A stretch of 5,486 bases of DNA from an uncultured Cellvibrio sp. Its GTDB lineage: Bacteria > Pseudomonadota > Gammaproteobacteria > Pseudomonadales > Cellvibrionaceae. How positions within the stretch are numbered: the stretch's first letter is position 1; each line of letters starts with the position of its first letter. The notes under the pieces were generated by a model, which did not search any database, was not told where the DNA came from, and worked only from the letters and a program-made list of their open reading frames with translations. Below, piece by piece: positions 1 through 5,486 of the stretch. The stretch lies in the NCBI GenBank assembly GCA_946482345.1, contig CAMLRJ010000265.1, positions 1 to 5,486 of the forward strand, in the 5' to 3' direction. Both the position numbers and the translations under genes were made by a program.

Positions 1-1286
1 GCTACCGTGGCAATTTTAATGAGCCGGGAAAGAATAGCCCTTATCGCGACCGCAGTGTTGAAGAAAATCTGGCACTGTTTGAAAAAATGCGTGCAGGTGA
101 ATTTGCAGAAGGTGCTTGCTCCTTGCGCGCTAAAATTGATATGGCATCTCCCAATATTAATTTGCGTGATCCGATTTTGTATCGCATTAAAAAAGCCCAT
201 CATCATCAAACCGGCGATAAGTGGTGCATTTATCCTTCGTATGATTTTGCACACGGGCAAAGTGATGCAATCGAAGGCATCACTCATTCAATTTGTACCC
301 TGGAATTTGAAGATCACAAGCCACTGTACAATTGGTTTATTGAAAATCTTCCTGTACCAGCAGTGCCACGCCAATATGAATTTGCGCGTTTGAATATTAA
401 TTATGCCGTCACCAGCAAGCGCAAATTAAAACAATTGGTGGATGAAAATCATGTGGATGGATGGAATGATCCGCGTATGCCCACTATTTCCGGTATGCGT
501 CGTCGTGGATTTACGCCAGCGGCCTTGCGTAACTTTTGTGAGCGCATAGGTGTTACACGTTCTGACAGTGTTGTCGATGTGGGTATGCTCGAATTTTGTG
601 TGCGCGATGATCTGGATAAAAATGCACCGCGTGCTATGTGTGTATTGCAACCTTTGAAATTGACGCTGACTAATTATCCTGCAGATAAAACAGAAATTTT
701 GAAATTACATAATCATCCCAATCGTGAAGAACTGGGTGATCGTGAAATTACTTTTTCCAATAGTTTGTTTATCGAACAAGAAGATTTTCGTGAAGAAGCA
801 AACAAAAAGTACAAACGTTTGGTGCTGGGTAAACGCGTACGTTTACGTGGTGCTTATGTGATTGAAGCCGAATCTATTGTAAAAGATGCGAACGGGAATA
901 TCACTGAAGTTCTGGCAAAAATCATTGAGGGTACTTTGGGTAAAGATCCGGAAGACGGTGTAAAACCCAAAGGCGTCATTCATTGGGTGTCTGCAAATCA
1001 CAATATTAATTGCGAAGTTCGTTTGTATGATCGGTTGTTTAATGACGAAGCCCCTGATGCGGGTGGCAAAAACTTTTTGGATGCATTAAATCCGAATAAC
1101 TTACAGATTCTCGAAAACTGCAAAGCAGAACCCAGTTTGGCAAAAGCCATAATAGGGCAAGGATTCCAATTCGAACGACAAGGTTATTTTTGTTTGGACA
1201 GTAAATATTCCACACAGGAAAAATTGGTGTTCAATCGTACGATTGGTTTGAAAGACAGTTTTGCGAAAACGGAAGAACAAGAATAG
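1..1286 (+). CDS. glnS: Glutaminyl-tRNA synthetase, 5'-truncated by the window edge
   Basis: Class I aminoacyl-tRNA synthetase that joins glutamine to tRNA-Gln in the cytoplasm, using ATP. The reading frame is open from base 3 and gives 427 residues before the TAG stop. By alignment from memory with the 554-residue E. coli enzyme, about 131 N-terminal residues, including the HIGH signature, lie outside the window. The visible part starts [18 protein letters not shown] and continues through the catalytic domain: the segment [15 protein letters not shown] supplies the Tyr and His that match the E. coli glutamine-pocket residues Tyr211 and His215. The second ATP signature reads TSKRK (bases 411-425), in place of the MSKRK of E. 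coli. The C-terminal half corresponds to the two beta-barrel anticodon-binding domains. An internal ATG at base 87 is not the start, because the homologous sequence continues upstream of it. The pairing of glnS with cysS downstream is familiar in gammaproteobacteria. Identification is very secure. Confidence 0.97.
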   Translation, partial: YRGNFNEPGKNSPYRDRSVEENLALFEKMRAGEFAEGACSLRAKIDMASPNINLRDPILYRIKKAHHHQTGDKWCIYPSYDFAHGQSDAIEGITHSICTLEFEDHKPLYNWFIENLPVPAVPRQYEFARLNINYAVTSKRKLKQLVDENHVDGWNDPRMPTISGMRRRGFTPAALRNFCERIGVTRSDSVVDVGMLEFCVRDDLDKNAPRAMCVLQPLKLTLTNYPADKTEILKLHNHPNREELGDREITFSNSLFIEQEDFREEANKKYKRLVLGKRVRLRGAYVIEAESIVKDANGNITEVLAKIIEGTLGKDPEDGVKPKGVIHWVSANHNINCEVRLYDRLFNDEAPDAGGKNFLDALNPNNLQILENCKAEPSLAKAIIGQGFQFERQGYFCLDSKYSTQEKLVFNRTIGLKDSFAKTEEQE

Positions 1287-1297
1287 AACGATATATT

Positions 1298-1416
1298 CCC
1301 CCCCCTTTGAAAAAGGGGGGGCTAGGGGGGATTTAAAATGTTTGGTTGTAATGTGTTTTTGAATTATTTATCAAGATCTTTAAATCCCTCCTAACCTCCC
1401 TTTTTCAAAGGGAGGG
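1298..1416. repeat. Near-palindromic intergenic repeat made of two hairpin arms
   Basis: The gap between glnS and cysS holds two imperfect inverted arms, 1298-1337 and 1379-1416, separated by 41 bp of A/T-rich sequence. The reverse complement of arm 1 and arm 2 share TTTAAATCCC at one end and CCCTTTTTCAAAGGG further in, with a few C/T and G/A differences and one missing C. Each arm is itself a hairpin: C7-TTT with AAA-G7 in arm 1 (loop GA plus A's), and CCTCCCTTT (1395-1403) with AAAGGGAGG (1407-1415) around a TTC loop in arm 2. This layout resembles the short non-coding palindromic repeats (REP/MITE-like) found scattered in many proteobacterial genomes. It may also act as a transcript-end structure for glnS, but no T-run follows any hairpin, so it is not a canonical intrinsic terminator. 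No ORF is present inside it. That it is a genome-wide repeat family is inference from one copy. Confidence 0.7.
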
Positions 1417-1422
1417 ACTATG

Positions 1423-1443
1423 TTTCCCTCTTGCAGAGGGAAA
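1423..1443. repeat. Third short hairpin upstream of cysS
   Basis: TTTCCCTC (1423-1430) pairs perfectly with GAGGGAAA (1436-1443) around the loop TTGCA. It lies 6 bp after the larger palindromic repeat and 31 bp before the cysS start codon. Downstream sequence on the + strand is A-rich rather than T-rich, so it does not look like an intrinsic terminator for glnS. In a read-through glnS-cysS message it would sit in the cysS leader. It may be a degraded relative of the neighbouring arms, since it shares the CCCTC/GAGGG core, or an independent leader structure. Confidence 0.55.
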
Positions 1444-1474
1444 TCAGAGAAAAAATAAATTAACCGGATAAATC

Positions 1475-2875
1475 ATGCTGCAAATCTATAACACTCTGAC
1501 ACGACAAAAAGAAATTTTTAAACCCATACATCCTGGAAAAATCTCCATGTATGTCTGCGGTATTACCGTTTATGACTATTGCCATATTGGTCATGCGCGC
1601 ACGTCGATTGCGTTTGATGTGGTTGCCAGATTTTTGCGTAGCCAGGGTTGGGATTTGAATTATGTGCACAATATTACGGATATAGACGACAAAATTATTC
1701 GCCGTGCCAATGAATCAGGAAAACAATACGACCAGCTTACGCAATATTTTATTGATGTTATGCACGAGGACGAAAAAAGCCTTGGAATATTACCGCCCAC
1801 TATTGAACCGCGTGCTACAGAATTTATTGGCCCTATAGTCGAAATCGTAGAAACACTTATCCAGAAAGGCAATGCGTATCCGGCGTCGAATGGCGATGTG
1901 TATTACCGCGTAAACAGTTTTAAAGAATACGGAAAACTGTCCAATAAAAATATTGATGAACTGATGGCGGGTGCACGTATTGAGGTTGATGAAATCAAAG
2001 AAGATGCTCGTGATTTCGTTTTGTGGAAAGCTGCAAAACCCGGCGAACCATCATGGTCATCCCCTTGGGGGGAGGGGCGCCCGGGTTGGCATATTGAATG
2101 TTCGGCTATGGCAAAAAAATGCTGTGGTGATCGAGTGGATATTCACGGTGGCGGTGCCGATTTGCAATTCCCGCATCATGAAAACGAAATTGCACAAAGT
2201 GAAGCAGCCAATGGACATGGTTACGTCAATTATTGGATGCATGCAGCGCCTTTACGCGTTGATGGTGTGAAGATGTCAAAGTCACTGAACAATTTTTTTA
2301 CCATTCGCGATGTGTTGGAGAAATATCATCCTGAAGTCGTGCGCTTCTTTTTGATTAGCAGTCACTATCGCAGCCCTATTAATTATTCAGAAGATAATTT
2401 AATTGAAGCGCGTGCGGGTATTGAACGTTTTTATACAGCCTTGCGAGATTTTGCTCATATTGAACCCACTGATTTGGCAAAAATGCAGGGCAGTGAATAT
2501 TACAAAAATTTCGTCGAAGCTATGAACGATGACTTTAACACCCGTGTGGCTCTGGCGGTTATGTATGATTTGGTCCGCGATTTAAATACGGCTGCAAAAT
2601 CTGATGTTAATCTTGCAGAAAAATTGGTTGGCGAATTAAAAGCTATGGCGGGTATCCTGGGTATTTTGCAGTGCAACCCCACAGAGTTTTTGCAGTCAGG
2701 CTCATCAAACCAAATTTCTGCAGAAGCAGTAGAACAATTAGTCGCTGATCGTATACAGGCGAAAAAAGACAAAAACTATGCGCGTGCGGATGAGATTCGT
2801 AAAGAGCTTATTGCGGCAGGTATTTTGATTGAAGATGCAAAAGACGGCACAACTAAATGGCGTCGGGAATCATGA
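1475..2875 (+). CDS. cysS: Cysteinyl-tRNA synthetase
   Basis: Class I monomeric synthetase that charges tRNA-Cys with cysteine in the cytoplasm. The 466-residue product has the normal bacterial length (about 460) and is complete. HIGH is at residues 37-40 and KMSKS at 266-270. The four zinc ligands that recognise the cysteine thiol are all present in E. coli numbering: Cys28 (YVCGITVYD), Cys209 (GWHIECSAM), His234 and Glu238 (FPHHENEIAQ). The C-terminal region includes the DALR-type anticodon helices and ends KWRRES, as is usual for the family. The ATG at 1475 gives the standard N-terminus MLQIYNTLTRQKE, with a weak GGA ribosome-binding element about 7 nt upstream. It follows glnS after 188 bp of hairpin-rich DNA and overlaps the next gene by 4 bp. 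No convincing own promoter is visible, so it may be read with glnS or from a promoter hidden in the gap. Identification is essentially certain. Confidence 0.98.
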   Translation: MLQIYNTLTRQKEIFKPIHPGKISMYVCGITVYDYCHIGHARTSIAFDVVARFLRSQGWDLNYVHNITDIDDKIIRRANESGKQYDQLTQYFIDVMHEDEKSLGILPPTIEPRATEFIGPIVEIVETLIQKGNAYPASNGDVYYRVNSFKEYGKLSNKNIDELMAGARIEVDEIKEDARDFVLWKAAKPGEPSWSSPWGEGRPGWHIECSAMAKKCCGDRVDIHGGGADLQFPHHENEIAQSEAANGHGYVNYWMHAAPLRVDGVKMSKSLNNFFTIRDVLEKYHPEVVRFFLISSHYRSPINYSEDNLIEARAGIERFYTALRDFAHIEPTDLAKMQGSEYYKNFVEAMNDDFNTRVALAVMYDLVRDLNTAAKSDVNLAEKLVGELKAMAGILGILQCNPTEFLQSGSSNQISAEAVEQLVADRIQAKKDKNYARADEIRKELIAAGILIEDAKDGTTKWRRES

Positions 2876-3081
2876 TGCGTTGGCGAAAATCTTTTTTTGG
2901 AAATCGCGGCTTCGGCGTCAATATGCTCGCCTGTTTTTGTTTTTTGATGCTGGCCGTTTATGGTTGGGGATTAACCTGGGGTGAAGTCGGAAAATATTTT
3001 TTAATGTTTCTGTTGTTACTGGTAATAATTCTGTTACCTGCATTTTTATTGGGATTTTTGTTGCGGAAGCTTCGAAAATAA
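2872..3081 (+). CDS. Small two-helix inner-membrane protein, function unknown
   Basis: I do not recognise this gene as a named family. The predicted 69-residue protein has a basic N-terminus (MMRWRKSFFGNRGFG), a hydrophobic segment at about residues 17-37 (NMLACFCFLMLAVYGWGL) and a second, strongly hydrophobic one at about 42-64 (leucine-rich, with one proline). It ends with the basic tail RKLRK. Basic ends on both sides suggest both termini face the cytoplasm with a short periplasmic turn. The chosen ATG at 2872 overlaps the cysS stop as ATGA and has GGGAA a few bases upstream, a typical arrangement for translational coupling. An in-frame ATG at 2857 would add five residues (MASGI) but overlaps cysS by 19 bp, and the ATG at 2875 is also possible. 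Coding status is supported by the tight coupling, the sensible topology and the lack of any competing ORF here. A role cannot be assigned. Confidence 0.75.
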   Translation: MMRWRKSFFGNRGFGVNMLACFCFLMLAVYGWGLTWGEVGKYFLMFLLLLVIILLPAFLLGFLLRKLRK

Positions 3082-3093
3082 TTTCCCCATTCT

Positions 3094-3121
3094 GTAGGTT
3101 GGGCAGTACTGCCCAACCTAC
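3094..3121. repeat. Perfect 28-bp palindrome between convergent genes
   Basis: GTAGGTTGGGCAGT (3094-3107) is followed directly by its exact reverse complement ACTGCCCAACCTAC (3108-3121). The 3' side carries a tandem CCTA (3117-3124), so TGTAGG at 3093-3098 can alternatively pair with CCTACA at 3121-3126. It sits in the 51-bp gap between the stop codons of the small membrane gene and the convergent ypjD gene, where a transcript-end structure for both strands would be expected. Neither side has a proper T-run after the stem, so a Rho-independent bidirectional terminator is possible but not canonical. The TGTAGGTTGGGC core resembles, from memory, short dispersed palindromic repeats of many bacterial genomes, so this may be a trimmed repeat copy. 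Confidence 0.75.
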
Positions 3122-3132
3122 CTACAAAATAA

Positions 3133-3933
3133 TCACACCCGGTTCAAAATAATTTCCAATACTACTTTGCTGCCAAAATAAGCCAGCATCAAACTGACGA
3201 AACCAGCGAGTGTCCAGCGTATGGCTTTGTTGCCGCGCCAGCCACGGAAGTGGCGGCCGCAGAGTAATCCAGCGTAAATAAACCAGGCGGCTATGGCGAA
3301 AACGGTTTTGTGAATTAAATGTTGTGCAAACATGTCTTCCAGAAACCAGAAGCCGGAAGCTATGGCCAGGGTCAATAAAATTTCACCTATCCAGACAAAT
3401 TCAAATAAAAGTGCTTCCATGGTTTGTAATGGTGGTAATAATTTTGTTTGGGCGAAATGTTGTTTATTTTTTAATAATTTATTCTGATAGGCTAAAAAAA
3501 TCGCTTGCAGGCTGGCTATGGTTAACAGGCTGTAAGCGAGAATGGAAAGGATCACATGAACGGCAATATGAAAATCCAGTATTAATTGTTCACCCAGATA
3601 ATCGCCAATTATCGCCAGCACCAAAGACAAACAAGTCAGTGGAAAAAGGAGAATGAATAAATTCTGTAATGGTTTTTTAATGCTGCTGATTAAAACTATG
3701 GCATTAACAACCCAAAAAATTAAAGAGGATGCATTAAACAAGCTCAGCTGGAATCCGGAGTGGGTAAAACTGGCTGTGAAAATGGCCAGACCGTGTAACG
3801 CCAGTGCCAACAGACAAATATAAACAACCTGCTTTCTTGAAGGTGATGTTTGCTGTTTTATGTTGCTCCAGATAAACACAGAGGCTGACAAATAGATCAG
3901 AAGCGCAGCAAGATTGGCAATCAGTATCGTCAT
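3133..3933 (-). CDS. ypjD: YpjD-like CcsA/CcmC-family inner-membrane protein
   Basis: Polytopic inner-membrane protein of the cytochrome c assembly (CcsA/CcmC) superfamily; its exact role is poorly defined, and a haem-handling function is only suggested by family membership. The 266 residues match E. coli YpjD along their length, as judged from memory: LSLFNASSLIFW near 63-74, the His-bearing helix FHIAVHVILSILAYS (121-135), KNKQHFAQTKLLPPLQTMEALLF (155-177), IGEILLTLAIASGFWF (182-197), and the C-terminal IHKTVFAIAAWFIYAGLLCGR...GWRG (207-234) ending with LAYFGSKVVLEII. About eight transmembrane segments are visible. His122, His126 and His208 are candidate conserved histidines. The start at 3933 gives the usual first helix, with AGG about 11 nt upstream. 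In many gammaproteobacteria this gene lies next to and divergent from ffh; here one extra ORF separates them. Family assignment is strong; biochemical role is not established. Confidence 0.92.
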   Translation of the reverse strand: MTILIANLAALLIYLSASVFIWSNIKQQTSPSRKQVVYICLLALALHGLAIFTASFTHSGFQLSLFNASSLIFWVVNAIVLISSIKKPLQNLFILLFPLTCLSLVLAIIGDYLGEQLILDFHIAVHVILSILAYSLLTIASLQAIFLAYQNKLLKNKQHFAQTKLLPPLQTMEALLFEFVWIGEILLTLAIASGFWFLEDMFAQHLIHKTVFAIAAWFIYAGLLCGRHFRGWRGNKAIRWTLAGFVSLMLAYFGSKVVLEIILNRV

Positions 3934-4044
3934 GGTAAAAATGAACCTGGTAATCTTGCAGCGATTGTGTCACAGCGGGGTGCAAAAATACAAACGAGGG
4001 CTGATCCCGATTAGTGGGTGGGGATGAGTGACAGAATCCGAAAA

Positions 4045-4542
4045 CTAAAATAGCGCCGTTTTGAGAATCGGCCATTTCTTTAATTCGTTCCCATTTTTAA
4101 TCAGGACAGAGTAAGGGCATTCAATAGTGGTGGGTTTGGTATCACTCAGGGTAAACAGGTACAGATGTTCAGTTTCATTGGCCGGTTTTAATTCCGGGCA
4201 ATAAGAATTGACTTTGTTTTCATCCAATAACGGGAAAAAACCATTAGTGCCATGTGCCATGTAGCGAATTTCGCCCATGCCAAGGTTTCTGGCAAAGGAT
4301 TCCAGTTTTCGCAGCATGGATTCATCAATTGTTCCAGTGGTAGAAATGGCGTAGGTGTTGTAAAAAAAATCTTCCTGTTCTGATCGGCGTAAAAGGTAAT
4401 TGGGGATTATTTTTTTATCATCCGCTGCCTGATATTCCTTATAAGTCTTTTTCCAAAAGCTGAAAATAAAGAACAAATTCGGGATGTGCTTCTTGTAAAA
4501 CGCAGGATCTTCAAGTCGTTGTTCCAGTCGTTCAACACTCAT
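4045..4542 (-). CDS. Hypothetical 165-residue protein, no recognised family
   Basis: I cannot place this protein in a family. It lacks a signal peptide and has no clear membrane helix; the most hydrophobic stretch, IPNLFFIFSFW at residues 20-30, is short and followed by charged sequence (KKTYKEYQAADDKK). The rest looks like a soluble, mixed alpha/beta protein: an acidic-basic helix-like part (ESMLRKLESFARNLGMGEIRYMAHG, about 74-98) and a C-terminal part with probable strands (EHLYLFTLSD, PYSVLIKNG). It has two cysteines. Start ATG at 4542 is preceded by GAG 8 nt upstream, an acceptable ribosome-binding element. The gene is on the same strand as ypjD, 111 bp upstream of it, and diverges from ffh. 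The long uninterrupted frame, the in-frame start with an RBS and the absence of a better ORF support it as coding, but it could be restricted to a narrow lineage. Confidence 0.72.
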   Translation of the reverse strand: MSVERLEQRLEDPAFYKKHIPNLFFIFSFWKKTYKEYQAADDKKIIPNYLLRRSEQEDFFYNTYAISTTGTIDESMLRKLESFARNLGMGEIRYMAHGTNGFFPLLDENKVNSYCPELKPANETEHLYLFTLSDTKPTTIECPYSVLIKNGNELKKWPILKTALF

Positions 4543-4687
4543 GTCAGCATCTCATTTTCAGAAAAAGGAATGGCGCAAATAATAACAGCTTAAAAATGGC
4601 GATTTACTGTTCAGGACAAAAAATTCAGAAAAATTTAAGATTTGGCAAAACCCTCATTCCAAGGTCGCAACTACCGGGGTGAGCGGG

Positions 4688-4693
4688 TATAAT
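4688..4693 (+). promoter_or_regulatory. Probable ffh promoter -10 box
   Basis: A perfect TATAAT lies 32 bp before the ffh start codon, placing transcription start near 4700 and leaving a leader of about 25 nt. The -35 region is poor: with a 17-bp spacer it reads TCGCAA (4665-4670), matching TTGACA at three of six positions, and there is no TG extended -10 motif. The surrounding 183-bp gap between the divergent hypothetical ORF and ffh (4543-4725) otherwise shows only A/T-rich sequence and no further gene. A sigma70-type housekeeping promoter is the natural reading, but it is based on sequence only. Confidence 0.6.
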
Positions 4694-4725
4694 TCGGCCA
4701 ATTTTTACATAAGACGAGATGTTCC

Positions 4726-5486
4726 ATGTTCGATAATCTTACCGACCGCCTTTCCCAAACCCTTCGCAGTATTACCGGTAAAGCCCGCCTGAGTGAAGAC
4801 AATATCAAGGATGCTTTGCGCGATGTTCGTAAAGCTTTGTTGGAAGCTGATGTGGCATTGCCTGTGGTCAAGACTTTTATTGATCAGGTGCGCAGCCGTG
4901 CGTTGGGGCAACAGATCAGTAAAGCACTCAATCCTGGCCAACAGTTCCTCAAAATTGTTCAGGCTGAATTGGTTTCAACTATGGGTGAGGCTAACGAAAG
5001 TTTGAATCTTGCCCAGCAACCTCCGGCTATTATTTTGATGGCAGGTTTACAGGGCGCGGGTAAAACGACTTCGGTTGCAAAATTGGCGCGTTTTCTGAAA
5101 GAGCGTGAAAAGAAAAAAGTGTTGGTAGTCAGTGCCGACGTTTATCGCCCTGCGGCTATTCAACAATTGCAAACACTTTCCGGTGAAATCAGTGTGGATT
5201 GTTTTCCATCTTCCGGCGACCAAAAACCATTGGACATTGCCCGTGCCGCACTGGATCACGCCAAGCGACAATTTTTTGATGTGTTGATTGTCGATACTGC
5301 TGGCCGTTTGCATGTTGACGAAGAGTTGATGGTTGAAATCAAACAACTGCATGCCTCATTAAATCCGGTTGAAACCTTATTCGTGATTGATGCGATGATT
5401 GGTCAGGATGCGGTCAATACCGCTAAAGCATTTAATGATGCATTACCACTCACCGGTGTAATTCTCACCAAAGCAGATGGTGATGC
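4726..5486 (+). CDS. ffh: Signal recognition particle GTPase Ffh, 3'-truncated by the window edge
   Basis: Protein subunit of the bacterial signal recognition particle. With 4.5S RNA it binds hydrophobic signal sequences on nascent chains and, through GTP-dependent pairing with FtsY, delivers ribosomes to the SecYEG translocon. The visible 253 residues cover the N domain (MFDNLTDRLSQTLRS, ALLEADVALPVV at about 37-48) and most of the G domain: P-loop GLQGAGKTT at 107-115, the DVYRPAA motif at 138-144, DTAGR at 190-194 and the TKAD specificity motif at 248-251. The methionine-rich M domain, which binds signal peptides and RNA, lies beyond the window (family length is about 450-460). The motif usually read as DAMTGQDA is DAMIGQDA here (Ile225). 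The ATG at 4726 gives the standard N-terminus, with a weak GAG element 7 nt upstream and a good TATAAT box 32 bp before it. Identification is essentially certain. Confidence 0.98.
   Translation, partial: MFDNLTDRLSQTLRSITGKARLSEDNIKDALRDVRKALLEADVALPVVKTFIDQVRSRALGQQISKALNPGQQFLKIVQAELVSTMGEANESLNLAQQPPAIILMAGLQGAGKTTSVAKLARFLKEREKKKVLVVSADVYRPAAIQQLQTLSGEISVDCFPSSGDQKPLDIARAALDHAKRQFFDVLIVDTAGRLHVDEELMVEIKQLHASLNPVETLFVIDAMIGQDAVNTAKAFNDALPLTGVILTKADGD

Noticed and set aside
87..89. ATG at 87 as the start of a 399-residue protein.
   Set aside because: The conserved GlnRS sequence is continuous upstream to the window edge in the same frame, so this is an internal methionine.
1298..1330. Intrinsic terminator for glnS.
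   Set aside because: The stem is strong but is followed by CTAGGGGGG instead of a T-run, so the canonical form is missing; kept only as a repeat.
1342..1370. Possible promoter for cysS in the repeat spacer (TTGGTT, 17 bp, TATTTA).
   Set aside because: Each box matches the sigma70 consensus at only three of six positions, which is expected by chance in A/T-rich DNA.
2057..2242. Open frames on both strands inside cysS around the G-rich stretch at 2065-2090.
   Set aside because: The cysS frame encodes the conserved PWGEGRPGWHIEC and zinc-site segments here, so the other frames are shadows and the G-run is coding sequence.
3734..4075. 113-codon minus-strand open frame over the ypjD start and upstream gap.
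   Set aside because: It overlaps ypjD by 200 bp in another frame and has no protein-family resemblance; ypjD explains the region.
4719..4736. Five-codon upstream ORF (MFHVR) overlapping the ffh start out of frame.
   Set aside because: It has no better ribosome-binding site than ffh itself and no regulatory residue pattern; an incidental ATG is the simpler reading.

Overview
The window looks like an ordinary housekeeping stretch of a gammaproteobacterial chromosome with moderate to low G+C. Protein sequences support this: the GlnRS, CysRS, YpjD and Ffh products all align closely, from memory, with their Escherichia coli and Pseudomonas counterparts. The ypjD-ffh neighbourhood is also typical of the group. 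A more precise placement (for example near Cellvibrio-like marine or soil gammaproteobacteria) is only a guess.

Layout, left to right. The 3' three quarters of glnS (glutaminyl-tRNA synthetase, + strand) runs in from outside the window. A 188-bp gap follows, packed with three G/C-rich hairpins; two of them form the arms of one larger near-palindromic element. Next is a complete cysS (cysteinyl-tRNA synthetase, +), coupled by a 4-bp ATGA overlap to a tiny two-helix membrane protein gene (+). A perfect 28-bp palindrome lies in the short convergent gap between that gene and ypjD (-), which encodes a CcsA/CcmC-like inner-membrane protein. Upstream of ypjD and on the same strand is an unrecognised 165-residue ORF. 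A 183-bp divergent gap then carries a perfect TATAAT box ahead of ffh (+), the signal recognition particle GTPase, which leaves the window inside its G domain.

The two synthetase genes serve translation and ffh serves co-translational membrane targeting. ypjD and the small membrane ORF are envelope genes. No mobile-element genes, CRISPR array, rRNA, tRNA or phage genes are visible. I see no evidence for a new multi-gene system. The most interesting items are the palindromic repeat between glnS and cysS, whose arms differ by a compensatory base pair, the unrecognised ORF between ypjD and ffh, and a Thr-to-Ile change in a conserved Ffh motif.
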